Source: Planctomycetaceae bacterium (GTDB lineage: Bacteria > Planctomycetota > Planctomycetia > Pirellulales > UBA1268). From it: a DNA stretch of 13,833 bases. Shown piece by piece: positions 1 to 8,882 of this stretch. The stretch spans positions 1-13,833 of the forward strand of contig JAUWWJ010000010.1 in the NCBI GenBank assembly GCA_030616935.1, read 5' to 3'. Position numbers and translations under genes: made by a program. Below the pieces are notes generated by a model, which searched no databases, had not been told where the DNA came from, and saw nothing but the letters and a program-made list of their open reading frames with translations. Position 1 is the stretch's first letter. Each line of letters opens with the position of its first letter.

Positions 1-1599
1 ACAGTGATCTATGAACTCGATCAGTTACGACGAGTTGCAACAGAAACCAAAGTTCCTTACCACGATATTAAAACAATTCTGATAACAACATTAACAGCTG
101 CAGTTGGTCATCAGCCACTGCGTACAGGAGCGATTACAGCAACTTCTATGATTCCGCTCCGTGCTGTTCCATTTCGTGTGATTTGTGTTGCTGGTTTTGA
201 TGAAGATGTAGCTGAAACGGCTGCCAGTGATCATGACAATCTTGTTGAGCGGCAGCAGTTGCTCGGTGATAGTGACCCTCGAGTTAATCTTCGTCGCGGT
301 TTCCTCGATTGTGTTGTATCAGCACAAGATCAATTGATTATCACCTGTACTGGAATGAGTGTTTCAACAAATGCAACCTTGCCTTTGGTAACACCGTTGG
401 CCGAATTCATTGATTTTATAGGCCGTCACGGTGTGCCTCTCTGGGACTGGAATGGCGAACAATTCAGCAATGTTGAGGTGTTTCATCCTCGCCATGCGTG
501 TAGCCAGAGAAATTTTCGTGTGAATGAGATTCGGCCAGACATCATATGGAGTCACGATCAAAAAGCTTTACATGTTGCAACAGCATTGGGAGAACCACCT
601 CATCCTATCATGGCTGAACCCATATCTGCTGCACCACGAACACTCATCGAACTCTCATCACTTTCCGCTTTTATGTGTGACCCGCTATGGCCATTTGTAC
701 GTGAAACATTAGGTATCAATCCATGGAGAAATGACGACGTTGAGATTCCAGCTACACTTCCACTCATGCTCTCAACGTATGAGCAGCGCGAATTACGGGA
801 CAACTACATTCAGGGGTACATTACGAGTGAAAAGAGTGAGGAGTTTAAAGAGTCGTGGACGCAGGCTGTTCGAGCAGATGGCGATGTGCCAATCTGGGGG
901 TTCGGTGAGGCAGCAATTGAGGAAATCACAGGCTTTGCTCAGGCAGTTGTAAAACAGACAGATGAAGACGGGTTGCCGCTTATCAAACGACAGGCTGAAA
1001 GAGTGCGTGTCGAAGCGAATGACGTGCAGATCTCAGGCACACTGGAGTTCTGTCAGGATGATCCTATGTCACTCATACTGCTTCACCCAAGTGCAAAGAA
1101 TGCAACACAATTTCGAAGGTCGAAGTATCTTGCACTGGCACAATTACTCGTCGCTATGGTTGCCGGCTTACCGGCAAAACGCGCCTATGTTTATAGCCAG
1201 CATGAGAAGTGGTCACCTGGTGCAGTAGATGACAAGGGAAAGCCTCGAAAAGCTGTTATGGTCCGTGAAGTAACTTTGGAAGACCGTATAAATAGACAAG
1301 ATTCACAGCATCTCATTGAAAAGTTGTGCAGCCTGTATCAACAGGCAGCTGTGAGTGCGTACAGTAGTTTTGGGAAGACAGCGGCGGACTTTCTGACCGA
1401 TCCCAAAAAATCAAGAAAGTCATTTTCTTCGTTTATCACATACGCTTCATACGAAAACAGCCTTGAAGTAGTCGTCCATGGCCGAAGCCCGGTTTTCGAT
1501 GATGTTTTTTCAGACGTTAAAAAACAAAAAGCATTTTTTAACCAATATCTTGCACTCACACGTTTTAAACCTAGAACGAATATCTACAGCCCAGAATGA
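1..1599 (+). CDS. recC: RecC, exodeoxyribonuclease V gamma subunit (C-terminal part, 5' end outside window)
   Basis: RecC is the non-catalytic scaffold of the RecBCD enzyme. In E. coli it splits the DNA duplex, feeds the strands to RecB and RecD and recognises Chi. The frame is open from base 1 to a TGA at 1597-1599 (532 codons visible), with no plausible start, so the N-terminal helicase-like half is missing. Family hallmarks are the block SMIPLRAVPFRVICVAGFD at about residues 48-66, matching the E. coli stretch around SLVPMRSIPFRVVCL, followed by LRRGFLDCVVSAQ and LIITCTG. The last third has the degenerate PD-(D/E)XK-like fold region (LILLHPSAKNATQFRRSKYLALAQ). It overlaps recB by four bases (ATGA), implying translational coupling. 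The Chi-recognition part cannot be judged because much of it lies upstream. Family assignment is firm; the residue-level comparison is from memory of E. coli RecC. Confidence 0.92.
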   Translation, partial: TVIYELDQLRRVATETKVPYHDIKTILITTLTAAVGHQPLRTGAITATSMIPLRAVPFRVICVAGFDEDVAETAASDHDNLVERQQLLGDSDPRVNLRRGFLDCVVSAQDQLIITCTGMSVSTNATLPLVTPLAEFIDFIGRHGVPLWDWNGEQFSNVEVFHPRHACSQRNFRVNEIRPDIIWSHDQKALHVATALGEPPHPIMAEPISAAPRTLIELSSLSAFMCDPLWPFVRETLGINPWRNDDVEIPATLPLMLSTYEQRELRDNYIQGYITSEKSEEFKESWTQAVRADGDVPIWGFGEAAIEEITGFAQAVVKQTDEDGLPLIKRQAERVRVEANDVQISGTLEFCQDDPMSLILLHPSAKNATQFRRSKYLALAQLLVAMVAGLPAKRAYVYSQHEKWSPGAVDDKGKPRKAVMVREVTLEDRINRQDSQHLIEKLCSLYQQAAVSAYSSFGKTAADFLTDPKKSRKSFSSFITYASYENSLEVVVHGRSPVFDDVFSDVKKQKAFFNQYLALTRFKPRTNIYSPE

Positions 1600-4500
1600 A
1601 ACTTGACCTGACTAGTGATCAAATTCGCACGAGCATGATCGTTGAGGCGAGTGCTGGTACTGGAAAAACATATGCCGTTGCTGCGCTCGTGGCGCGGGAG
1701 TTAGCCATCCGTGATGATCTACGGATCGGACATATCCTGATAACAACATTCACGCGAAATGCAGCGATGGAATTACGCCATCGAATTCGAAAGCGACTTC
1801 TTTCAACAGCCTCGAATCTACGAAGTTCATCTGTTGATGGCGCCGACGCTGTTACAAGTTTTTTATTCGGTGCTGATGAAATTGAGCGATCGAAACGAGC
1901 TCTCCGTCTCGAAAGAGCTCTTGTTGAGTTTGACACGGCAACGATTTCAACAATTCACGGGGTTTGCAGTCGTGTACTCCGCACGGCTGGTGTCGATATC
2001 GAAACGGTGGTCGATGCCGAAGAGACTGACCGTGTTGTGAATGAGGTTGTAAACGATGCAATCGTTGCTGCAGCTGCGTCCGGTCAATGCTGGGACGAGG
2101 CAACCTTGCAATCCCTTCTGACAATTTTGTTAGGAGACCCTTTTATCGAGGCCTGGTTCGATGAGCAGGAAATAGCAGACGATTCAGTTATTGACCGTCT
2201 TTGTAAGCTGAAGGAAATGTTGGCTCAGTGTGTTCATCGTGTGCATAATGCAATGGCGGCTACGCCGGATTCAAATGATCTTCTGAGGCGTGCGTATGAA
2301 CTCGTAGCAGATCCGCAATCTTCGGTGGTAAAACGTTTACAAAAGCGGTTCCTATTGGCGATCGTTGATGAGGCGCAGGACACAGATAGGCTTCAGTGGG
2401 AGTTTTTTACAAGGCTTTTCCCTGGAAATGATGATCGGTCATTAGTGAGTGTCGGTGATCCAAAGCAGGCTATCTATAGTTTTCGTGGTGCGGACGTACA
2501 GGCGTATGTGAATTTTACGAAAAAAGCGAAGAACCACCGGACGCTTTCGACGAACTGGCGTTCAGATCAACCTCTTCTGGACAATCTAAACAAGGCATTT
2601 TCGCCTGTGAGCTTTGGGGATGGAATTTCCTACAGTGATGTCACGGCGTCAGATGATCACTCGGAGTCATGTCTTGTAGGTGAGATACAACCACTTGAGA
2701 TGATCCATCTAGGGAATACGGATAGCCAGCAATCACTTGTTGGACCGACCGTCGGAAAAGTTATTCATCTCTTAGAACAGGTGCAATTGATTCCGCGTGG
2801 TGAGACGAGTGCCCGCCAGTTAGAGCCGAATGATATTTGCATTCTGACGCGCACAGGAAGTGTGAGTCGAATGATTGAACGACGGCTGGCTCAGGTGGGT
2901 ATTCCAGCGGTAAGTGGTGGCACAAGTAGTGTTATGACAGGTCGCATGGCATTTGACCTTCGTCTTATTTTTGAAGCTATTGAGAAGCCGGCCAGCAACG
3001 GTCACGTTCGCCGAGCAGCAGCCACATGTTTTTTTGGCTATGCCCTATCAGAGAGCGGCCTTTTGCCCGATGCTGTCATGTATAAGGTGCAGGAAGAGTT
3101 GATGAAGCTTTCGGCTGTGTTGACGCGTCAGGGCCTCGCTGCTTTCGGTGTGGCAATCGAACAAGAGGTGGCCATGATGCAGCGTCTTGTTGCGGGGCCT
3201 GATGGTGAACGAAATCTCACAGACTTCCTTCATATCTTTGAAGCAATGGATGCTCTTGGTCCTTCTGGTGGCTGTACTCCTCATCAGGCTGTTGAAACAT
3301 TTATCCATCTATCGAATAAGGATCCAAGACACGACCTTGTGAGTCGACGGATAGAGAGCGATGCTGATGCGGTACGAGTCCTCACAATGCATGCCGCAAA
3401 GGGGCTGCAGTTTCCATGTGTTATTGTGGCTGATCTTTGGAAGCCAGCTGCAAAAAACATGCATGCCAAATCTCGACCTACTGTTTTCTATGCTGAAGAC
3501 GGGAAACGGAAAGTGGATATTGGTTTCGCCGTTGAAAAGACTTCAACAACAGCACGCCGGCGACATGAGGAAGCAGAGGATCAAGAGTCAAAACGCTTGC
3601 TCTATGTTGCCGCAACTCGAGCAGAGCACTATCTTGGAGTTCTCGTTGCTGACGGGAAAGTGCCCAGCATCATTGAGCAGTCATTTTCATTTCCGGATAC
3701 GTCGGTTTACTCAGGTGAACATCTGGATCATCTGAAACGGAATCTACGAATAGATATATCTAGAGACTCCATGCAAAATGCTGGGTTACCCTCGGCGATT
3801 CGCTCCTCACGGCGAATGTCTTTCAGTAGTATCGTTGCTACACGTGGTCGGGAAACATTTTATAGACCGGAACGTGGTGGATATGACGAGCATGTGTCAA
3901 CCGGCGTAAGGCAGTCATCGCTATCTGTATCCGGCACAACAGCAGGGCATCAGGTGATTGATTTGCCAGCGGGTCTGGCAGTTGGCAGAACAGTTCATGA
4001 AGTTTTTGAGGAAGTAGATGCAACCGTTGCGCCTCTTCAGGAAGAAATACAGCGCGTCATAAAAGAGAAAACATCAAATGGAATGCTTCGGCACTACCGT
4101 GAGAGCCTCAATACGATGGTGTACGAAACTCTAACAACGCCGCTTGGTGGTCCATTTGGTGACTGCCGCCTAACAGATATTCCACCTTCTCAAATCATGC
4201 CTGAGCTTGGTTTTGAAATGGGACTGGGCGGACAGTTGAAAAATATTAGGGTAACTTCTATCGGGAAAGTTCTGCAGCAATTTATAAGTCCTGAGGATTC
4301 TCTCGCGAGATATGCAAAACTACTTTGTAGTCCAGCTTTTGATATACCTGTCGGCGGTCTTCTTACGGGTTCAGTGGATGCCGTCTTGGGTTTGCCTGGC
4401 AGTCAACCCGATAATCCCAGGCTCGCAATATGCGACTACAAAAGTAATCGATTACATTCGCTAGGAGTATCAGACGCACTACAAGCCTACGCACCTGAAC

Positions 4501-4775
4501 GACTTCTTGATGCGATGGTAGGTCATCATTATCCATTACAGGCACTTCTCTATGGAACAGCCTTATTTCGCATGTTGAGGTGGCGGGTGCCTCAGGCAGA
4601 TCCAGACCAATGTATTGTTGGTATTATTTATGCATTCACTCGTGGGATGAAAGGAGCTCAGGCACCGATTGATGAACAAGGAAGAAGATACGGTGTTTTT
4701 ACATGGCGTGCACCAGATGGCCTTTGGCAAGAACTAAGTGACTTGCTCTCTGGGAAAAACGAGGCAAACGCATGA
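1596..4775 (+). CDS. recB: RecB, exodeoxyribonuclease V beta subunit (3'-5' helicase and nuclease)
   Basis: RecB is the 3'-5' helicase and only nuclease of RecBCD, which resects double-strand breaks for RecA loading. This 1059-aa protein shows an SF1A (UvrD-type) helicase: Walker A ASAGTGKT at residues 18-25, Ia TTFTRNAAMELR near 50, Walker B VDEAQD at 257-262, motif III GDPKQAIYSFRGAD at 287-300, TNWRS near 320, motif V TMHAAKGLQF at 597-606 and motif VI LLYVAATRAE at 668-677. The C-terminal nuclease domain (about 790-1059) keeps H801 in GRTVHEVFE, D928 in GSVDAV, and D947 and K949 in CDYKSNRL. By family knowledge these are the metal-binding and catalytic residues (E. coli H956, D1067, D1080, K1082), so the nuclease should be active. 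It is about 120 residues shorter than E. coli RecB (1180 aa). The start overlaps the recC stop; no good Shine-Dalgarno is seen, fitting coupled translation. It overlaps recD by four bases. Confidence 0.96.
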   Translation: MKLDLTSDQIRTSMIVEASAGTGKTYAVAALVARELAIRDDLRIGHILITTFTRNAAMELRHRIRKRLLSTASNLRSSSVDGADAVTSFLFGADEIERSKRALRLERALVEFDTATISTIHGVCSRVLRTAGVDIETVVDAEETDRVVNEVVNDAIVAAAASGQCWDEATLQSLLTILLGDPFIEAWFDEQEIADDSVIDRLCKLKEMLAQCVHRVHNAMAATPDSNDLLRRAYELVADPQSSVVKRLQKRFLLAIVDEAQDTDRLQWEFFTRLFPGNDDRSLVSVGDPKQAIYSFRGADVQAYVNFTKKAKNHRTLSTNWRSDQPLLDNLNKAFSPVSFGDGISYSDVTASDDHSESCLVGEIQPLEMIHLGNTDSQQSLVGPTVGKVIHLLEQVQLIPRGETSARQLEPNDICILTRTGSVSRMIERRLAQVGIPAVSGGTSSVMTGRMAFDLRLIFEAIEKPASNGHVRRAAATCFFGYALSESGLLPDAVMYKVQEELMKLSAVLTRQGLAAFGVAIEQEVAMMQRLVAGPDGERNLTDFLHIFEAMDALGPSGGCTPHQAVETFIHLSNKDPRHDLVSRRIESDADAVRVLTMHAAKGLQFPCVIVADLWKPAAKNMHAKSRPTVFYAEDGKRKVDIGFAVEKTSTTARRRHEEAEDQESKRLLYVAATRAEHYLGVLVADGKVPSIIEQSFSFPDTSVYSGEHLDHLKRNLRIDISRDSMQNAGLPSAIRSSRRMSFSSIVATRGRETFYRPERGGYDEHVSTGVRQSSLSVSGTTAGHQVIDLPAGLAVGRTVHEVFEEVDATVAPLQEEIQRVIKEKTSNGMLRHYRESLNTMVYETLTTPLGGPFGDCRLTDIPPSQIMPELGFEMGLGGQLKNIRVTSIGKVLQQFISPEDSLARYAKLLCSPAFDIPVGGLLTGSVDAVLGLPGSQPDNPRLAICDYKSNRLHSLGVSDALQAYAPERLLDAMVGHHYPLQALLYGTALFRMLRWRVPQADPDQCIVGIIYAFTRGMKGAQAPIDEQGRRYGVFTWRAPDGLWQELSDLLSGKNEANA

Positions 4776-6445
4776 TGCCCCCGGCTTCATTACAGGACTA
4801 TCGGAAGTTGGGAGTGATTGGTCGCGAAGATATCGCAGCCGCTACGGTACTGGTGTCAATGGCTTATCGAGAGCGCGAAGAACAACCAGATCTTCTTGCC
4901 TGGGTTGGTTTGTGTCTGGCACTTCGAAGCGTACGTGATGGTCACACCTGTGTGGATTTTGACAACATTCAGGAGTGGGCAGGCGGAATTGAAATCGGTG
5001 TGACCGGTGCGCCGGACTGGCCACTGCATCCTCATACGTGGCTTGATTCATTACGGGCTGTTTCATCACTTGTCGGATCTTCGAGCAGTCGATGTCCTTT
5101 CATAATTGACGGGCATCTGTTGTATCTCGCCAGAGCACTCTCGGAGGAGCGAGATATTGCAGAAGTATTCATGCGAGACTCATGTCACCACGTACGTATT
5201 CTTCTAGGTGGGCCAGGCACAGGAAAAACAACAAAAATAGCTCATGATTTGGTTGAGCGGTTTTCTGTTCTTCCTGTGGAGGGCCCTTGGCCAAGACTAG
5301 GCCTTGCTGCACCAACTGGTAAAGCAGCATCACGTATGACAGACGTATTACGTCAAAGATGTATAGAAGTAGGAGCCTCACCGAGTATCGTCGCTGCCGT
5401 GACAGCAGAACCGGCTCGTACGGTGCATAAGTTATTAGACTTTAATCCATCGCGTTCGCAGCCTTTTCGATATGATGCAAGTAATCGATTACCATACGAC
5501 ATTGTGATCGTTGATGAAGCGTCGATGCTTTCAAGTTCCTTGATGTACCATCTGCTTATTGCACTTGCTGAAGATGCTGAGATTATTCTCGTGGGTGATC
5601 CTGATCAGCTTGCCAGTGTCGATGCTGGAACAGTGCTAGGAGACATTGCCACTTTTCGATCCAGTCAATTCAGTCAGCATCCACTCCATAAAAGAATTGA
5701 AGAATTAAAGATCATTCACCGTGCAAAGGATGCACCGGGTGTTTTGGCGTTAGCAGAGTCTATTCGTGCGGGTGATGTTTCTCAAACGCTCACAGTTCTT
5801 CAGTCAGGGCATTCTGATATTCAGTGGATTGAACCAAGTAATGGGCCAGCAATAGAGGAACTCGTAGCCGAAATTGGTAGCCACGCAAAACGATTGCAAG
5901 GCGTGGCACAACAAGCTGATCTAGATGCTGTTCTTAGTGTGCAACAGGAACTCCAAGTTCTTTGTGCGCATCGTGGGGGCTTTGCGGGAGTCAGTCAATG
6001 GAATGCGAGTGTTGAATCAAGACTCGGCATTTCTCCGGCGACAACGTGGTATGTAGGCCAGCCAGTGATGGTTACAAAAAATTGCCGGTCACTGGCACTC
6101 TTTAATGGTGATGTTGGAGTTATTGTGCGTTCTGAAACCGGTGAGAATCGCTTGGAGGCAGTTTTCGGCCAGCCGGGACAGCACGTCCGAGTTCCGGTCT
6201 CAAGACTCGAAGATGTATCAACCGTACATGCGATTACTATTCATAAAAGTCAGGGGTCAGAGTATCAGCATGCGGTTGTTGTGCTGCCAGAACATCGTAG
6301 TCGCATCGTCACTCGTGAACTTTTTTATACGGCTGTGACCAGGGCGATCAAAAAAGTGACAATTGTGAGTTCGCAAGATGTCCTTGAAGCAGCAGTCAAA
6401 AAACCGATTCGACGTGCGACCGGCCTTAGAGAACGAATGAGTTAA
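4772..6445 (+). CDS. recD: RecD, exodeoxyribonuclease V alpha subunit (5'-3' helicase)
   Basis: RecD is the fast 5'-3' SF1B helicase of RecBCD. The 557-aa protein has a RecD-like N-terminal region (about 1-120, ending near HLLYLARALSEE), then Walker A GGPGTGKTT at 146-154, APTGKAASRM (motif Ia), Walker B VDEASML at 247-253, motif III GDPDQLASVDAG at 275-286, IHKSQGSEY at 490-498 and motif VI YTAVTRA at 519-525 with arginine finger R524. The segment GQPVMVTKN near 430 is the usual start of the SH3-like insert. E. coli RecD is 608 aa, so this is a near-normal-sized RecD and not the longer RecD2. GAGG at 4761-4764 lies seven bases before the ATG at 4772; a second ATG follows directly at 4775, so the exact start is uncertain by one codon. 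It is the last gene of recC-recB-recD; no hairpin-plus-T-run terminator was seen downstream. Confidence 0.95.
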   Translation: MMPPASLQDYRKLGVIGREDIAAATVLVSMAYREREEQPDLLAWVGLCLALRSVRDGHTCVDFDNIQEWAGGIEIGVTGAPDWPLHPHTWLDSLRAVSSLVGSSSSRCPFIIDGHLLYLARALSEERDIAEVFMRDSCHHVRILLGGPGTGKTTKIAHDLVERFSVLPVEGPWPRLGLAAPTGKAASRMTDVLRQRCIEVGASPSIVAAVTAEPARTVHKLLDFNPSRSQPFRYDASNRLPYDIVIVDEASMLSSSLMYHLLIALAEDAEIILVGDPDQLASVDAGTVLGDIATFRSSQFSQHPLHKRIEELKIIHRAKDAPGVLALAESIRAGDVSQTLTVLQSGHSDIQWIEPSNGPAIEELVAEIGSHAKRLQGVAQQADLDAVLSVQQELQVLCAHRGGFAGVSQWNASVESRLGISPATTWYVGQPVMVTKNCRSLALFNGDVGVIVRSETGENRLEAVFGQPGQHVRVPVSRLEDVSTVHAITIHKSQGSEYQHAVVVLPEHRSRIVTRELFYTAVTRAIKKVTIVSSQDVLEAAVKKPIRRATGLRERMS

Positions 6446-6476
6446 GAATTTTTTCATTGGCCTGTCCACGCAGTAT

Positions 6477-8882
6477 TTAACTACGAAGCAGTCTTGCCTG
6501 ATTCTCATGGCATGTGAAAAAAATCACAGGGTGTTTTGCAGAAAAAGATTTTAAAACGGAAATAGCCTGTGCGAGGCGATCCGTGTCCATGTGTACAAAT
6601 GGATCATCTAACACGATAAAGGCATCAGAGGATTGCAGGTATGACTCTGCGAGTGCTATGCGAATAGCTATTGCGAGAGCTCCACGTGCACCCTGCGAAA
6701 GTCTTTCTGGTGACAGTGTGATATTTCCACGAGTGATATGTGACGGAAGTGTATCATCAAATTCAAGCCGAGAATCACTGCATGAAATGCCCGAGAATAT
6801 TTCGGCGGTACGTCGACTTAATTGATCAAGGGAGTTACTTACATTTGGAGAAACTTGTGTAAGTGTTTTTTCAATTCGTTTGTAACAGTTGCCCTCCTCA
6901 AGAATGCGATCAAATTGACATCGCGCATCCTCTGCTTCTTCGGTGAGATCTTCACTGCGTCGGTCCCCCAATTGGCCTTCCAAGGTCCCTCTTTTAGATC
7001 CAAGTTGAGATCGCGGTTCACTGCCTGCATTCATTCGTTCTTGTGCAGCATCGAGTGAGTGCAGAAACTCATCGATTGATGAAAATCCCAAGGGGACCTC
7101 CGGAAGTGATGTGAGTTTGGATTCAGTGCTATGGAGAGTTTGCTTGGTAAGAAGAAGTTTTTCACCAAGCGTTTCAAGATCTGTATAGGCTTGCTCCCAC
7201 GCCAGAATAGTCTGTTGATGGATCTCTATTTCTTTTTCACCCGTAGCAATCAGATGGCGTACAGACTCTAGTTCTTGCTCGATCGATCTGCTCTCCCGCG
7301 TCTGTGGGAGGCTTTCAAGAGCGTTGAACTCCTGGTCCCATTCTGACTGTGTCTTCCCTTGAAGGAGTGCACGATACGTCTCCTCTTTTATTTTCAGGCG
7401 ATGGGTCAGGTCGGCATGTTGAGCGGCTTGTTCTTTGGCCTCGACAACAGAGGCAGCCGTGTATTTTTCCAACAATTGGTGAAGTGATTCACGCTTTATA
7501 TTGAGGTTCTCCAATACCGTCTGAATATTTTCCTCACCACTATCAACTGTAATAATGAGGTCAGCGGTTTCAATACGAACGCGGCCGGATGCCGTGCCGA
7601 TTATCGGATCGGCACCAATCTCAATCGATTTTGGTGGTTCGTTTGCATCTGTCACTAGAGCGGATTTATTTGCTTGAGACTCGATAGAGTATGTCAAAGA
7701 GTGGGCAGCAAGCTTGTGGGAAAGACTGGCAATTTCAGAATCTAGGGTCTCAATAAGAGAGAGCGTGTCGGGTTCAAGGAGAGAAATATCGCCGACCGCG
7801 CGCAAAGCCTCTGCCATACTGTTTTTCGCTGCCTGAATAGCAGTGTAGCTTGCCGTAAAACCCTCGGCTTGTTCACGTGCTCTTGCTGTACCAAGTTCAT
7901 CCTGCAGTTTATTGGTCTGATTAGTGAGAGTCTTCCGCTGTGTTTCCCAGGCATCCACTGCCGCTTTGGCGGTTGGCCAGGCAGCAAATGCTTTCTTGAG
8001 TACCCCAACTTCTCCTTTGAGCCGTGTTATCCGCTCCACCATAATGCGTCGCTCGGCTAACTGATCCCGCATCATTCCAAACTTGGTGAGAAAGCTCCTA
8101 TCGGTCTTTATTTGGTCTTCGATCGTAAGAAGTTGCGAAGTAATATCATCGATCTCTTTCTCAAGCGAGAGAATGTTTTTATGATCGTCTAGAAGCCGTT
8201 GCCAGGTGTACCAGGCAGCAAGAATTTTCCCGACACCCTGTTTCCATTCATTGCCAATAACTTTTTCTTGACCATTCTGTCGCATCGGTCGCTGGCGAGA
8301 ATCATCCCAGCGACTGAAATAGCTCTTGATGCGATCCTCGAGTACTTGTTCGAGCCTTCTTTGATCAACATCACCAGCACTTTCTTTTCCAGTTTCAGTG
8401 AGGCTACGAATATCGCGTAGGTCTAATGCGTGCGCATCAAGTTTGGCAATTGTACTCTCTAATTCATCATGCCCGGTGAAGAAGACATGGCGAAAGGTGG
8501 CCTCGTTATGGCCACATAATTCTTCAAGGATTGCAGCAATAGTTTTTGTTTCACCGATCTTTGAACCATCGGGAGTTGTGAGACTAGAAGCTGCCTGTGA
8601 ACCCCACCTTTTCTGAAGCCGGTAGTGGTTTCCGTCGTTCTCGATTCCGACTGTGATTGCTGCGTAGTCGCCATCCGGAAGAGGAAACCATGGTGAAATC
8701 AAATCACGTAGTCTTGCGGGAGTCAGATCAGTTGGCGTGAAGAGACTATGAAAAATGGCCTGCCTCAGAGTTGACTTCCCAGTCTCATTGGGGCCATTTA
8801 TCACAACGAGCGGGCTTGAGAGATCCCATGACATGTCCTGAAATGTACCGAATGGATGGAGCCTAATAGACGTCAGTCTCAT
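6477..8882 (-). CDS. YhaN/Rad50-like AAA ATPase (SbcC-type partner of the adjacent nuclease), without zinc hook
   Basis: Likely the ATP-driven, DNA-binding partner of the upstream nuclease, as in SbcCD/Mre11-Rad50 and B. subtilis YhaO-YhaN. The 801-aa protein has the split ABC ATPase layout: N-terminal MRLTSIRLHPFGTF, Walker A GPNETGKST at 30-38, a long helical coiled-coil region from about 170 to 650, then the ABC signature LSQGARG at 728-734 and Walker B IVLDDP at 756-761, with a switch histidine candidate in TCHENQ (H791). There is no CxxC, so the zinc hook that dimerises true Rad50/SbcC is absent. The middle (about 396-455) instead holds a non-helical, beta-looking segment including GRVRIETADLIITVD. 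It is shorter than SbcC (about 1050 aa) and YhaN (about 960 aa, from memory). Its ATG overlaps the nuclease stop (ATGA, 8879-8882), with AGGAG about 11 bases upstream. ATPase class is certain; the YhaN-type label rests on layout and partner. Confidence 0.88.
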   Translation of the reverse strand: MRLTSIRLHPFGTFQDMSWDLSSPLVVINGPNETGKSTLRQAIFHSLFTPTDLTPARLRDLISPWFPLPDGDYAAITVGIENDGNHYRLQKRWGSQAASSLTTPDGSKIGETKTIAAILEELCGHNEATFRHVFFTGHDELESTIAKLDAHALDLRDIRSLTETGKESAGDVDQRRLEQVLEDRIKSYFSRWDDSRQRPMRQNGQEKVIGNEWKQGVGKILAAWYTWQRLLDDHKNILSLEKEIDDITSQLLTIEDQIKTDRSFLTKFGMMRDQLAERRIMVERITRLKGEVGVLKKAFAAWPTAKAAVDAWETQRKTLTNQTNKLQDELGTARAREQAEGFTASYTAIQAAKNSMAEALRAVGDISLLEPDTLSLIETLDSEIASLSHKLAAHSLTYSIESQANKSALVTDANEPPKSIEIGADPIIGTASGRVRIETADLIITVDSGEENIQTVLENLNIKRESLHQLLEKYTAASVVEAKEQAAQHADLTHRLKIKEETYRALLQGKTQSEWDQEFNALESLPQTRESRSIEQELESVRHLIATGEKEIEIHQQTILAWEQAYTDLETLGEKLLLTKQTLHSTESKLTSLPEVPLGFSSIDEFLHSLDAAQERMNAGSEPRSQLGSKRGTLEGQLGDRRSEDLTEEAEDARCQFDRILEEGNCYKRIEKTLTQVSPNVSNSLDQLSRRTAEIFSGISCSDSRLEFDDTLPSHITRGNITLSPERLSQGARGALAIAIRIALAESYLQSSDAFIVLDDPFVHMDTDRLAQAISVLKSFSAKHPVIFFTCHENQARLLRS

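Noticed and set aside
1596..4775. AddA, PcrA or UvrD as an alternative identity of the large helicase
   Set aside because: It lies between RecC and RecD homologues, has the RecB C-terminal nuclease with GSVDAV and CDYKSN, and lacks the AddB partner and the iron-sulfur cysteines expected in the AddAB system.
6446..6476. Possible bidirectional terminator between recD and the ATPase gene
   Set aside because: There is a T-run (TTTTTT near 6449-6454) but no stem with adequate arms beside it, so no intrinsic terminator could be supported.
6514..7058. Two + strand frames of 103 and 78 codons opposite the Rad50-like ATPase
   Set aside because: They are antisense to the conserved Walker B/signature region and show no recognisable motif or ribosome-binding site; they are shadow frames.
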